DNA of 12,031 nt, taken from assembly GCA_016285335.1 (NCBI GenBank), contig JAEEQO010000078.1, positions 1 through 12,031 of the forward strand. The letters are read 5' to 3'. Below are positions 1 to 6,752 of the stretch, one piece after another. A program made the translations under genes and the position numbers. The notes beneath the pieces are model-generated. The model was not told where the DNA came from. It worked only from the letters and a program-made list of their open reading frames with translations, and made no database searches. This stretch comes from Victivallales bacterium. Its GTDB lineage: Bacteria > Verrucomicrobiota > Lentisphaeria > Victivallales > UBA1829. Numbering within the stretch: the first letter of the stretch is position 1; every line of letters starts with the position of its first letter.

Positions 1-326
1 AACGGCTTCATGCCGATGGAGAGAAGGAAATCGTACACATCGTCGATATACATGAAATTGTAAACGGGCTTGCCGTTTTTGTCCTCGTTGTAAACGCGCA
101 TTTCGTCGTGGAGCAGTCCGTGCGCCCGAAGATAGCGGAACCCGAATTCCTTGTGGCACTGTTCCAGCTGCTTGCGCCAGGATTCGCGGAGGCCTTCGCC
201 GATCCGTCCGGCGCCGACGCAGTCGCTCCAGACCATGGAACGCGGCCCTTTGAGCTGCGCGAGGTCGGATTCGATGATGCGGGGGGCTTTTTTCTTGTCG
301 GTGGAAACTGCTGATTGTTTTTTCAT
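1..326 (-). CDS. GH39 family glycoside hydrolase (beta-xylosidase-like), N-terminal part, cut by window edge
   Basis: The first 108 codons are visible; the gene continues past the left edge. It starts at the ATG at 326-324, with an AAGGAG ribosome binding site (339-334) seven bases upstream. There is no signal peptide: the N-terminus is Lys/Ser-rich and runs straight into the fold, so a cytoplasmic enzyme is likely. The segment WSDCVGAGR, then EFGFRYLRAHGLLHDEM, then YNFMYIDDVYDFLLSIGMKP matches the start of GH39 TIM barrels, where the equivalent strand and helix carry Phe-Arg-Tyr-x-Arg-x-His-Gly and Tyr-Asp-Phe-Leu-x-x-x-Gly-Met-x-Pro. GH39 members are mostly beta-xylosidases or alpha-L-iduronidases that retain configuration; the bacterial, sugar-catabolic context favours xylosidase. 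The catalytic Asn-Glu and nucleophile lie outside the window, so activity cannot be judged. It follows the GH2 gene but has its own promoter and is separated from it by a terminator. Confidence 0.82.
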   Translation of the reverse strand, partial: MKKQSAVSTDKKKAPRIIESDLAQLKGPRSMVWSDCVGAGRIGEGLRESWRKQLEQCHKEFGFRYLRAHGLLHDEMRVYNEDKNGKPVYNFMYIDDVYDFLLSIGMKP

Positions 327-432
327 GAACTTGCTCCTTGAGCTTAAGGTTCGGATTATCAACGTGAACAGCCGTTCCGCCCGGCGCATGAAGAACGGTC
401 GGTCAGGCGGAAATCTATATTCATTCGTTTAA

Positions 433-461
433 ACTATACAATGCATTTTTCAAATCTGCAA
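433..461 (-). promoter_or_regulatory. Sigma70-type promoter of the GH39 gene with direct repeat
   Basis: On the minus strand a -35 box TTGCAG (461-456) and a -10 box TATAGT (438-433) are 17 bases apart. The predicted start is near 426, giving a leader of about 100 nt. A direct repeat TGCATTG (465-459 and 445-439, period 20 bp) covers both boxes, so a protein bound there would sit over the RNA polymerase site. The -35/-10 blocks recur in the GH2 promoter. Confidence 0.6.
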
Positions 462-481
462 TGCACTATTTGTTGTTTTTT

Positions 482-489
482 ATAGACTA
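482..489 (-). promoter_or_regulatory. TAGTCTAT upstream element, GH39 copy
   Basis: An identical 8-mer TAGTCTAT lies about 60 bases upstream of the predicted start of transcription, within AT-rich DNA. The same 8-mer stands at 4949-4942, also about 60 bases upstream of the predicted GH2 start. It is a candidate activator site; its function is inferred only from position and recurrence. Confidence 0.3.
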
Positions 490-596
490 AATGTTTTATT
501 TCGTCAAAAAACAAGGGAAAAATGCCGGAAAAGAGCCGGACCCGGACTGAGAAAAGGACGGTCGGCCGCATTTCTTTCCATGATTCGTTCCGCGGC

Positions 597-634
597 AAAA
601 AGGAACCCCGCCGGACCGATGCGGAACGGCGGGG
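597..634 (-). terminator. Probable intrinsic terminator of the GH2 gene
   Basis: Arms CCCCGCCG (606-613) and CGGCGGGG (627-634) form an 8-bp stem with a 13-nt loop. Read on the minus strand the stem is followed by TTCCTTTTT (605-597). It lies about 100 nt after the GH2 stop codon. The T tract is interrupted by CC, so strength is uncertain. Confidence 0.6.
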
Positions 635-640
635 CAGGGG

Positions 641-684
641 GAGGCGGACGCCTCTGTCGCAGTGCCGGGCTTACGCTCCGGCAC
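641..684. repeat. Two further GC-rich hairpins downstream of the GH2 gene
   Basis: GAGGC/GCCTC with a tiny loop (641-654), and GTGCCGG/CCGGCAC with a 9-nt loop (662-684), stand next to the terminator hairpin at 606-634. Neither is followed by a T tract on either strand. They may protect the 3' end of the GH2 mRNA or be a short REP-like cluster. Confidence 0.35.
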
Positions 685-732
685 GGACAACGTTTCCAGT
701 CGTTGACTGTCCTGTTTTTTCGAGGAAGATGT

Positions 733-3700
733 TTACTTCGGCAGGATTTTCAGTTTGCGGATGAAAAGCGCGCGGTCGCCGCCGTCGCCGAAACCGTCGT
801 TGCCGTAGGTCATGCGGAGGCTGTGCGTCCCGGCGTCGAGCTCGACTTCGGCGAGGTCATATCCCGCGGTGACGTCCGACGCGATCTCGCGTTCGGCGAC
901 GAGTGTGCCGTCGATCTCGATCCGGACCTGGGAGTAAATGCGCTGGTAGGGATAGCACACGGCGTCGATATGGACGACATGCGTACCGGACTTCGTCGCG
1001 TCGAACTTCGTTTCCAGCACGACGAGCGTGTTGTTGGAGACGATGTCGACGATTCCGGCTGCGATCCGGTTCTGCGAGATCAGGTTGTCCGGGTCGTCGG
1101 CTTCGCCTGCATCGTATCGTGCAGTGCGGAATCCCGCACCCAGGTTCCGCAGGAGCCCGTTCAGATAGCGTTCGCCGCGCGGACCGTTGTTGTCGCGGCT
1201 GCAGGTCCAGTTCGCGCCGTCCAGCACGACGCGTCCCTCGCCGAATTTCCATGCCGCGAGGGAACCGGGCACGGCGGGGACTTCGACTCCGGCGGGATAG
1301 TCCGCTTCGGAGAGGAACGCTTCCGCGAAGACGCCCGCGCCGACTCCCTCCCGGCCGACGCCGCGCACGTCGATCTGCGACGTTCCCGCGGGCAGATGGA
1401 TGATCGTGCGGTATTCGCCGGGGCTGTCCGGCGTGAACCAGAGCTGTTCCATGTCGCCGACCGCGATACGGCAGAGCGGCTTTTCGGCGAACTTGAAGAC
1501 GTAGTGACCGCCGTTCACGCCCATGTCGACGATGTCCGGGAGTTCGGCGGGCGGGTCGATGCGGAGCGTGAGGCAGACGAGCCCCGCTTTCTCGCGGACG
1601 GCGGTGAAGACCGAATGAGGCGCCGGGTCCACGAATCCGGGCATGCCGACCGGCGGCGTGTTCATGGGTACAGGGCCGCCTTCGAGCTTAAGCGCGCCGG
1701 AGACCGGGCCGGGCTGCGCGAACGCTTCCGGCACGAAGCGCATGGAGACGGCGTCCGGCTGGATGTCGAGCTTGCTGTCCCAGTCGTAGATGCGGCAGTG
1801 AGTGACATCTTCCTGAGAGATGCCGAAAAACAGTTTCGAGCTGCGGTCGGCGATGATGCCGGAACAATCTTCCTTCACGCAGGCGATCCCGTCCGCGCCG
1901 ATGACGTGTTTCAGGCGTTCGAACATCTGCGCGTCCGGCATGTGCCAGCAGAAGACGCCGCCGTCGCGAATCCAGGCCGCGAGCTGGTCCGGCGTCATGT
2001 CGAGCCCGGCGCAGTCGCCGTCCGCCGCGATGAATCCGGCTTCCTGCGCGTTTTCTGCTTCGTCGACGCCGATGGTCTTCATGAGCCGAAGGACCTCGGG
2101 ATCCGAGGCGAGAATGCGGACTTTCGCGGGTGTTTCCCGCGGGAGTCCGTCCAAATAGGAAATGGCGTTTTCGAGCAGAATTTCCGCGGCGGGTTCGTTC
2201 GCGCGTTTTCCGCCGGCGAGGAGCTGCATCAGGACCACGTGCCCGTTCCCGAACGGCAGGTCGGCGAAGGGCGTCTGCGCGAGCGCGCTGAATCCGCCTG
2301 TCACGAGGAGCGCTTCCAGGCCGTTTCTGCCCTCGCGGACGATCTCGCGTTTGGAGATGTAGTGCCCGTCCGCCCACCATTTGAAGTCGGCGGGTTCGAG
2401 CCCGGCGAGGAGAGGGTGATCCATCGCGAGCGGGAACGCCATGGTCGACGGGTGGTCCGTGAGATTCACGCCGAGTCCGAGCGGATCGAGCGTGTCCTGC
2501 GCCAGAACGAGCGCACGTCCGCCCGCGTTCAGGAAGTCGGTGAAACCCTTCGTGTCGAATGCGGCGGGTTCCGTCGGCGTCCCGAGCACGTTTTCCTCGA
2601 TGACGACGATATCCGCCGCCGGATTCAGTGAGGCGAAATCGACATCGCCCGGCGCACGATAGACGAATACATTTTTATTTTCGCAGGCAACGGGCGCGGG
2701 GTAGATCTTGTAGCGGAAACTTTCGCGCTGGACCTCGGCGCCGTTGGCGATCAGACGGAATTCGAGTGTGGATTCCTCAAAATCGGGCAGAGCTTTCTCT
2801 TTCACTTCCTTCGCCGTGAACGCGAGCGAAACGGTCTTCGCACCGCCGGGTTCGAGCGTGAGACGAACGGAATCGACGTCCGCGCCGTCAAGAGCGATCG
2901 TCAGTTCCAGTTCCTGCGTCTCCGGCGAATCGTTCAGCACATCGAACGCGACGGTTTTCCTCGCCCCCGCGAATACCCGGTCCGAGCGGTCGCGGCGGAA
3001 ACACGCGATACGGCGGTAGAAGACTTTTTCCGCCTCGGCCGCGCCGGTGACGGACGTGCCGCCGAATCCGTAGGCGGTCCAGGGGCACATGCCGGTCACG
3101 TTCGCCATGCGGAACGCCTCGGTCTGGTCGATCCAGCCGAGATATTTCGCGTCGCGGTTGCAATTCTGTCTGTTGAGGTAGACTTCCTCGCCGAACCAGA
3201 TGGAGCCGACGGAATAATCGGTTTGCGGGCACCACAGATATTCGCCGATGTAAAGAGGCTTCCTGCGGTCCCAGAAGAACGTGCCGGACTGCTTGCCGAG
3301 CATGCCGCCCGCGGCCTCCGCCTCAATGCGGCGTCCGAGCCATTCGGCGGCGTCGGGGTAGGCGTACAGCGCGGGCATTTCGTGGGGATAGTGCAGCCCG
3401 ATCATGTCGTACTTGCCGTCCGGGTCGCGGTCGGCCTCGAACATGGTGAGGCGGGTCGGGTCGAAGCGCTTCGTGAGCGTGCCCATTTCGCCGAGGCGGC
3501 GGTTGAGGTCGGGGCAGAACTTGACGGAGCCCATGAACAGGATCTCGTTGCCGACACTCCACATCACGAGCGAAGCGTGGTTGCGGTCGCGCCGGATCAT
3601 GCCGCGCAGCACGTCGGCGAAGTTGTTCCAGAAGATGTCCTCGTTGTACGCGTACATGGCGTTGCCGTCGGTGTACACGGGCGATTCGTCGATGGTCATC

Positions 3701-4797
3701 ACGCCGATCTCGTCGCACGCCTCCAGATATTCCTCCTGCCACGGCTGGTTGTGGAACCGGAACGCCAGCACGCCGTCGTCCTTCCACTGGCGGACGCGGC
3801 GGAAGACTTCTTCGCGCGGGATGAATCCGTAGGCGGGCCAGGTGCTCGACGCCAGCAGACGGCGTTTGACGCCGTTCAGGAAGAAGTCGGGGCCTTCCGA
3901 CCACACCTCGCGGAATCCGAACCGCGTGAACGATTCATCGCAGAGCGTTCCGTTCCGATACAGGCGGATCCTGAGCTGATAGAGGTTCGGGGTTTCGGGG
4001 GTCCAGAGCTTCGCGCCGGGGAACGCCGCTTCGAAGCGCCATGCGCCCGGATTGAACGGCGCGTCGTCCGCTTCATCGGAAAGCTTGACCTCTCCGAACT
4101 GCGGCGTGCCGCCGAACGAAAGTACGGTCTCCTCGCCGTCCAGCACGTCGCACTCGATCCTGAGTCCATTTGCGTCGGGCAGGGGTCCGGCGGCGTTCAC
4201 GGCCGCACCGGTCACGGTCAGCGTCATGTTCTTCACCGAGGTCACGATCGCGAGGCGGGAATCCTCGATGTGAAGCGGCTCGTAAGCGTCCAGGTAAACG
4301 GACTGGAAGGGGCCGCAGTTGTCGTGGAAGCCGCCGACGGGGGCGATCGTGTGCGCGATCTCGTCCGTGCTTTTCGTGAGGTCTTCGACCGCGCTCCGGT
4401 CGCCGCAGCACAGGTCGAGCACATGGGCGCTGCCCGGCAACACGAAATCCGTGATGTCAAGCTCGAACGGCGTCCATCCGTCGAACTTGCTTCCGGCGAA
4501 TTTCCCGTCTATGAAGACTTTCGGCGTGTTCCTCGCTCCGCGCAGGTTCAGCACGACGCGTTTGCCGTGCCAGTTTGCCGGGACCTCGATGGTGCGGCGG
4601 AACCACAGGAAATACGGCATGTCCCTGCGGACCGCGCTCTTCCAGCCCGGCACCTCGAAATCCTCCCATGCGGCGGCTTCGTCGGGACGATCCGCGCTTG
4701 CGGTGATCTGATGCCTCCAGGTCCCGCCGAGGTCGATGCGGCGGCGTGTTCCTGATTCGAATTGAACGGGGCAGGGGGTGATCGGGCTGGTTTTCAT
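733..4797 (-). CDS. Large GH2 family glycoside hydrolase with C-terminal xylan-binding-like module
   Basis: 1354 aa, much longer than a typical GH2 enzyme (600-1050). The start at 4797 (MKTSP) has a TGGAGG site 7 nt upstream. Residues 20-170 are the GH2 sugar-binding jelly roll (WFRRTIEVP, FDGWTPFELDITDFV), 175-300 an Ig-like domain, and 300-600 the TIM barrel. The acid/base is probably Glu418 in WSVGNE and the nucleophile Glu519 in YIGEY. Residues 605-700 look Ig-like. Residues 705-885 and about 895-1220 resemble glutamine-amidotransferase/ThuA-like folds common behind beta-galactosidase-type barrels (tentative). Residues 1253-1354 resemble Ca-dependent xylan-binding modules (CBM60/CBM36 type), with VRIEIDG, AGTHSL, then GND and GGDRALFI. 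There is no signal peptide, so it is probably cytoplasmic. Substrate is not readable; xylan-derived or substituted oligosaccharides fit the GH39 neighbour. The GH2 call is firm, the substrate is not. Confidence 0.88.
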   Translation of the reverse strand: MKTSPITPCPVQFESGTRRRIDLGGTWRHQITASADRPDEAAAWEDFEVPGWKSAVRRDMPYFLWFRRTIEVPANWHGKRVVLNLRGARNTPKVFIDGKFAGSKFDGWTPFELDITDFVLPGSAHVLDLCCGDRSAVEDLTKSTDEIAHTIAPVGGFHDNCGPFQSVYLDAYEPLHIEDSRLAIVTSVKNMTLTVTGAAVNAAGPLPDANGLRIECDVLDGEETVLSFGGTPQFGEVKLSDEADDAPFNPGAWRFEAAFPGAKLWTPETPNLYQLRIRLYRNGTLCDESFTRFGFREVWSEGPDFFLNGVKRRLLASSTWPAYGFIPREEVFRRVRQWKDDGVLAFRFHNQPWQEEYLEACDEIGVMTIDESPVYTDGNAMYAYNEDIFWNNFADVLRGMIRRDRNHASLVMWSVGNEILFMGSVKFCPDLNRRLGEMGTLTKRFDPTRLTMFEADRDPDGKYDMIGLHYPHEMPALYAYPDAAEWLGRRIEAEAAGGMLGKQSGTFFWDRRKPLYIGEYLWCPQTDYSVGSIWFGEEVYLNRQNCNRDAKYLGWIDQTEAFRMANVTGMCPWTAYGFGGTSVTGAAEAEKVFYRRIACFRRDRSDRVFAGARKTVAFDVLNDSPETQELELTIALDGADVDSVRLTLEPGGAKTVSLAFTAKEVKEKALPDFEESTLEFRLIANGAEVQRESFRYKIYPAPVACENKNVFVYRAPGDVDFASLNPAADIVVIEENVLGTPTEPAAFDTKGFTDFLNAGGRALVLAQDTLDPLGLGVNLTDHPSTMAFPLAMDHPLLAGLEPADFKWWADGHYISKREIVREGRNGLEALLVTGGFSALAQTPFADLPFGNGHVVLMQLLAGGKRANEPAAEILLENAISYLDGLPRETPAKVRILASDPEVLRLMKTIGVDEAENAQEAGFIAADGDCAGLDMTPDQLAAWIRDGGVFCWHMPDAQMFERLKHVIGADGIACVKEDCSGIIADRSSKLFFGISQEDVTHCRIYDWDSKLDIQPDAVSMRFVPEAFAQPGPVSGALKLEGGPVPMNTPPVGMPGFVDPAPHSVFTAVREKAGLVCLTLRIDPPAELPDIVDMGVNGGHYVFKFAEKPLCRIAVGDMEQLWFTPDSPGEYRTIIHLPAGTSQIDVRGVGREGVGAGVFAEAFLSEADYPAGVEVPAVPGSLAAWKFGEGRVVLDGANWTCSRDNNGPRGERYLNGLLRNLGAGFRTARYDAGEADDPDNLISQNRIAAGIVDIVSNNTLVVLETKFDATKSGTHVVHIDAVCYPYQRIYSQVRIEIDGTLVAEREIASDVTAGYDLAEVELDAGTHSLRMTYGNDGFGDGGDRALFIRKLKILPK

Positions 4798-4887
4798 GCG
4801 GCGGCCTCCATGATGGTACTGAGGTTGTGAATGTAGAATTCGTGCGTGCGGGACGGAAGTACTTTCTTCCCGTATGATCCCGAATGC

Positions 4888-4914
4888 CATATACAATATC
4901 ATGCAACGATCTGA
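4888..4914 (-). promoter_or_regulatory. Probable promoter of the GH2 gene
   Basis: A -10 box TATATG (4893-4888) is preceded at 17 bases by AATCAG (4916-4911), a poor -35 match. It is supported by alignment with the GH39 promoter: both contain CAGAT, exactly 11 bases, then ATTGTATA (here 4913-4909 and 4897-4890; in GH39 458-454 and 442-435). The weak -35 suggests dependence on an activator. The predicted leader is about 85 nt. Confidence 0.5.
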
Positions 4915-4941
4915 TTTTCTATCGCTTTTTTGTTCAAAAAC

Positions 4942-4949
4942 ATAGACTA
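4942..4949 (-). promoter_or_regulatory. TAGTCTAT upstream element, GH2 copy
   Basis: This is the same 8-mer as upstream of the GH39 gene, about 60 bases before the predicted GH2 transcription start and in the same orientation. Flanks are A/T-rich in both cases. A regulatory role is inferred. Confidence 0.3.
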
Positions 4950-4979
4950 TTTGATCAGACCGGTTCCGTCGCCGGAAGC

Positions 4980-5008
4980 AAAAAAAAAGACGCCGCACGA
5001 ATGCGGCG
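4980..5008 (-). terminator. Intrinsic terminator of the LacI-family gene
   Basis: On the minus strand CGCCGCA, a TTCG tetraloop and TGCGGCG form a 7-bp stem (5008-4991), followed by TC and nine T (4988-4980). It lies about 60 nt after the regulator stop codon. It separates the regulator transcript from the GH2 gene, which therefore needs the promoter found just downstream. Confidence 0.9.
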
Positions 5009-5070
5009 CCGTATACGAGGCGGATGAAAGCGGGAAGCCGGAGCGGGTGCCGTGTCCTCCCGCGTCCGTT

Positions 5071-6099
5071 TTATCCGAGCTTGCCGAGTTCAACGAGCTC
5101 GGGCGAGATCACGATGTCGGTGCGCGGGAGCTTGTTGAACGAGTGGATCCTGTCGAGAAGGCGTTTTGCGGTCATGACGCCGAGCTGATGGTGCTTGAGG
5201 TCGATGAACGGGGCGAGCTTCTCGAAGTAACGGAGCGCATGAACGCAGGCGAACGCGGCGATGAATTCGTACTTCGTGATGTCGACGCCCTGAGCCCGGA
5301 GTTCGTTCAGCACGCCGAGCATGTCCGCGCTGGTGACGAACGCCATGCCCGTGGCGGTCTTGAGCTGGAGGAACGCCTCCGCGGCCTTCCTGTAGAATTC
5401 ATTCATGGAGATGCCGTTGCGATTGATGTCGGGGATCTCGTGGCACTGAATGCCGGCGCGTTCGCACTCGGTTTTGAACGTTTCGTGGATTTCCTTGTGC
5501 GTGAAGCGTCCGACGTAGTTCGGGAAGATCGCGACTTCCTTCACGCCGTGCTCCAGGAAATAACGCATGGAGAGGCGGGCGACCTCGGTATCGTCGAACA
5601 TGACGAAATCGAATTCGGCGGCTCCGGGCGAGAGGAACGCGTTGACCGTGGAGATGTCGCGCAGACGCTGGTGCAGTTTTTCACGCGTTTTCGTGTCTTC
5701 CGGTTCGCTGAGGATGATCGCGCCGTCGCAGTAGTCGGGGTTCAGGCGCTCCGGGATCGTGCCGTCCTCGCCGACGATGCAGAACTCCATGGAGATGTCG
5801 AGCTTCTGGAGTTCCTCGAATACGGCCGAAATGAAGCTGGAGACGACTCCCCAGTGGAAGAAGTGTTCGATCGGGGAGATCGTGCTGATCACTATCATCA
5901 CGCGGAAATGGCGGATGCCGACGCGGTCGGGCGTGCGCGGTCCCTGGCGTCTGGCGCGCTGGCGGTAACCGACTTCCTTGACGATGGCTTCGATCCGGTC
6001 CGCGGTCGCGGCCTTGACGAGCTTGCGGTTATTGAAGAAACGCGAGACGGTCGCAATGTTGACTCCCGCGCGGTCGGCGATATCTTTTAAGTTTGCCAT
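5071..6099 (-). CDS. LacI/GalR family transcriptional regulator with atypical hinge
   Basis: 342 aa, the normal family length. The N-terminal helix-turn-helix is clear (residues 4-24: LKDIADRAGVN, then IATVSRFFN), followed by the family's third helix ending in VGYR at 43-46. A periplasmic-binding-protein-like effector domain fills about 60-340 (DGAIIL, EFDFVMFDD, MAFVTSADMLGVLNEL, LGVMTAKRLLD). The usual hinge helix Asn-x-Leu-Ala-Arg-x-Leu after GYR is replaced by an Arg/Gln/Pro-rich stretch, so DNA bending by the hinge may differ. The start at 6099 has AAAGGA nine to ten bases upstream. It has its own promoter and terminator. Lying directly upstream of GH2 and GH39 genes on the same strand, it probably controls them in response to a sugar; neither effector nor operator is proven. 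Confidence 0.88.
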   Translation of the reverse strand: MANLKDIADRAGVNIATVSRFFNNRKLVKAATADRIEAIVKEVGYRQRARRQGPRTPDRVGIRHFRVMIVISTISPIEHFFHWGVVSSFISAVFEELQKLDISMEFCIVGEDGTIPERLNPDYCDGAIILSEPEDTKTREKLHQRLRDISTVNAFLSPGAAEFDFVMFDDTEVARLSMRYFLEHGVKEVAIFPNYVGRFTHKEIHETFKTECERAGIQCHEIPDINRNGISMNEFYRKAAEAFLQLKTATGMAFVTSADMLGVLNELRAQGVDITKYEFIAAFACVHALRYFEKLAPFIDLKHHQLGVMTAKRLLDRIHSFNKLPRTDIVISPELVELGKLG

Positions 6100-6147
6100 G
6101 GTGATGGTTCCTTTTTGAATTCGGATGGTGAAAAGATGTGTTGGATA

Positions 6148-6176
6148 ATTGCACTAATATAGCACAAAACTGCAAT
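6148..6176. promoter_or_regulatory. Inverted repeat ATTGCA-N17-TGCAAT over the lacI-type promoter (candidate operator)
   Basis: ATTGCA (6148-6153) and TGCAAT (6171-6176) are exact inverted copies flanking the -10 box, 23 bp centre to centre. This would suit autoregulation. On the minus strand the right arm is part of ATTGCAGTTTTG, which matches 11 of 12 bases of ATTGCAGATTTG at the GH39 -35 region (462-451). It lacks the central CG of classical LacI operators. Confidence 0.3.
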
Positions 6177-6183
6177 AACGCAA
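6156..6183 (-). promoter_or_regulatory. Promoter of the LacI-family gene
   Basis: The -35 box TTGCGT (6183-6178) and the -10 box TATATT (6161-6156) are 16 bases apart. The start is predicted near 6149, leaving a leader of about 50 nt. Very T/A-rich DNA upstream (6185-6235) could act as an UP element. Confidence 0.55.
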
Positions 6184-6189
6184 ATGAAT

Positions 6190-6478
6190 TTGAAATAATT
6201 TTATTGATTTTTTATTATTTTTTTATTTTGAGGTGAAAAAAGAAGAGATTCTGCGAAGAAACCGTTAAAAAAAAAGAAACTCTAATGAAGGTGTTCCGTT
6301 TGAAGCTCGAAGAAAAACAGGCGGATGGAGTATTTAATTTTACACTAAAAGAATGATTTTTTCACCGGCTCCCAGTTCCCGAATCACAAAAGCCTGTTCG
6401 ATTGTCCCAAACAAAGGTGCCGTGAAGAATCCGTGTGTCGCGGACTGTGCCTGCGTAAAGAATGATTCCCCGAACTGT
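6190..6478. other. AT-rich intergenic region without a gene
   Basis: It contains long A and T runs (6190-6235 T-rich, 6268-6276 A run) with no open frame that has a credible start site. It lies between the lacI-type promoter and the tRNA. No tRNA terminator with a clear stem and T tract was found here. I see nothing further that can be named. Confidence 0.5.
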
Positions 6479-6479
6479 T

Positions 6480-6493
6480 GTGTAATATTACAC
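6480..6493. promoter_or_regulatory. Perfect 14-bp palindrome GTGTAATATTACAC
   Basis: GTGTAATATTACAC is its own reverse complement with no spacer, so it cannot form a normal hairpin and reads more like a binding site for a dimeric repressor. It lies 26 bases downstream of the tRNA 3' end and about 300 bases upstream of the regulator start. No gene start is close, so its target is unclear. Confidence 0.35.
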
Positions 6494-6518
6494 TCGGGTT
6501 TTGCGGACAGGGCAAAAA

Positions 6519-6592
6519 TGGCAACCCTGTCAGGACTCGAACCTGAACTAAGTGGACCAAAACCACTTGTGCTGCCATTACACCACAGGGTT
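6519..6592 (-). tRNA. tRNA-Gln (anticodon UUG)
   Basis: The 74-nt cloverleaf reads on the minus strand: acceptor AACCCTG pairs with CAGGGTT, the D stem is GTG/CAC, and the anticodon stem is AGTGG/CCACT with loop TTTTGGT (anticodon TTG, reads CAA). The T arm is TCAGG-TTCGAAT-CCTGA. The discriminator is G, and CCA is encoded (6521-6519). The weak A-U first pair and G73 are typical of glutamine tRNAs. It stands alone, with a terminator upstream and its own promoter. Confidence 0.96.
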
Positions 6593-6609
6593 GCGAAAAT
6601 GACCCTTTT

Positions 6610-6618
6610 ACTTTAGCA
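6610..6618 (-). promoter_or_regulatory. Extended -10 promoter of tRNA-Gln
   Basis: TGC followed by TAAAGT (6618-6610 on the minus strand) is an extended -10 element. The start is predicted near 6604, about 12 nt before the mature tRNA 5' end. No good -35 box is seen at 17 bases, which fits the extended -10 type. Confidence 0.5.
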
Positions 6619-6690
6619 CGGATTTCCGAAAATTCCACCGGAAAGCCCTAAAAAGAACGATTTTTTGCGGATCGCGACAAATCCAAAAGG

Positions 6691-6723
6691 AAAAAAGCCA
6701 CGGAACCCGTCGGATCCCGTGGC
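6691..6723 (-). terminator. Intrinsic terminator of the envelope lipoprotein operon
   Basis: GCCACGG (6723-6717 on the minus strand) pairs perfectly with CCGTGGC (6703-6697), a 7-bp stem. It is followed by TTTTTT (6696-6691). It lies 29 nt after the last stop codon of the operon and separates it from the tRNA. Confidence 0.9.
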
Positions 6724-6752
6724 GAAAACACAACTTTATAAAGACAGGATGC

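Larger units (their letters stand above)
343..732. other. Intergenic region between GH2 and GH39 genes
   Basis: About 390 bp without a gene. The left half (400-520) is AT-rich and carries the GH39 promoter and upstream element. The right half (590-690) is GC-rich and holds three hairpins, one of which looks like the GH2 terminator. I see no small gene with a ribosome binding site; plus-strand open frames here are non-coding shadows. Confidence 0.6.

Noticed and set aside
580..2631. 683-codon plus-strand open frame antisense to the GH2 gene
   Set aside because: It mirrors the GH2 codons in GC-rich DNA; the product is Arg/Asp/Val-rich without domains, and the sense frame has clear GH2 motifs.
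3223..4755. 510-codon plus-strand open frame
   Set aside because: Antisense shadow of the GH2 N-terminal and catalytic domains; no recognisable motifs or start signal.
4798..4998. N-terminal extension of the GH2 frame up to 4998
   Set aside because: It would run through the promoter and the regulator's terminator; the ATG at 4797 has a strong ribosome binding site and begins the GH2 fold.
6268..6300. A/T runs downstream of tRNA-Gln as its terminator
   Set aside because: A T run exists on the minus strand but no stable stem precedes it, so termination there cannot be claimed.
6353..6638. Small open frames on both strands (6353-6616 plus, 6384-6638 minus)
   Set aside because: Both read through the tRNA-Gln gene; the peptide LSGLEPELSGPKPLVLPL is the well-known artefact of translating a tRNA antisense.
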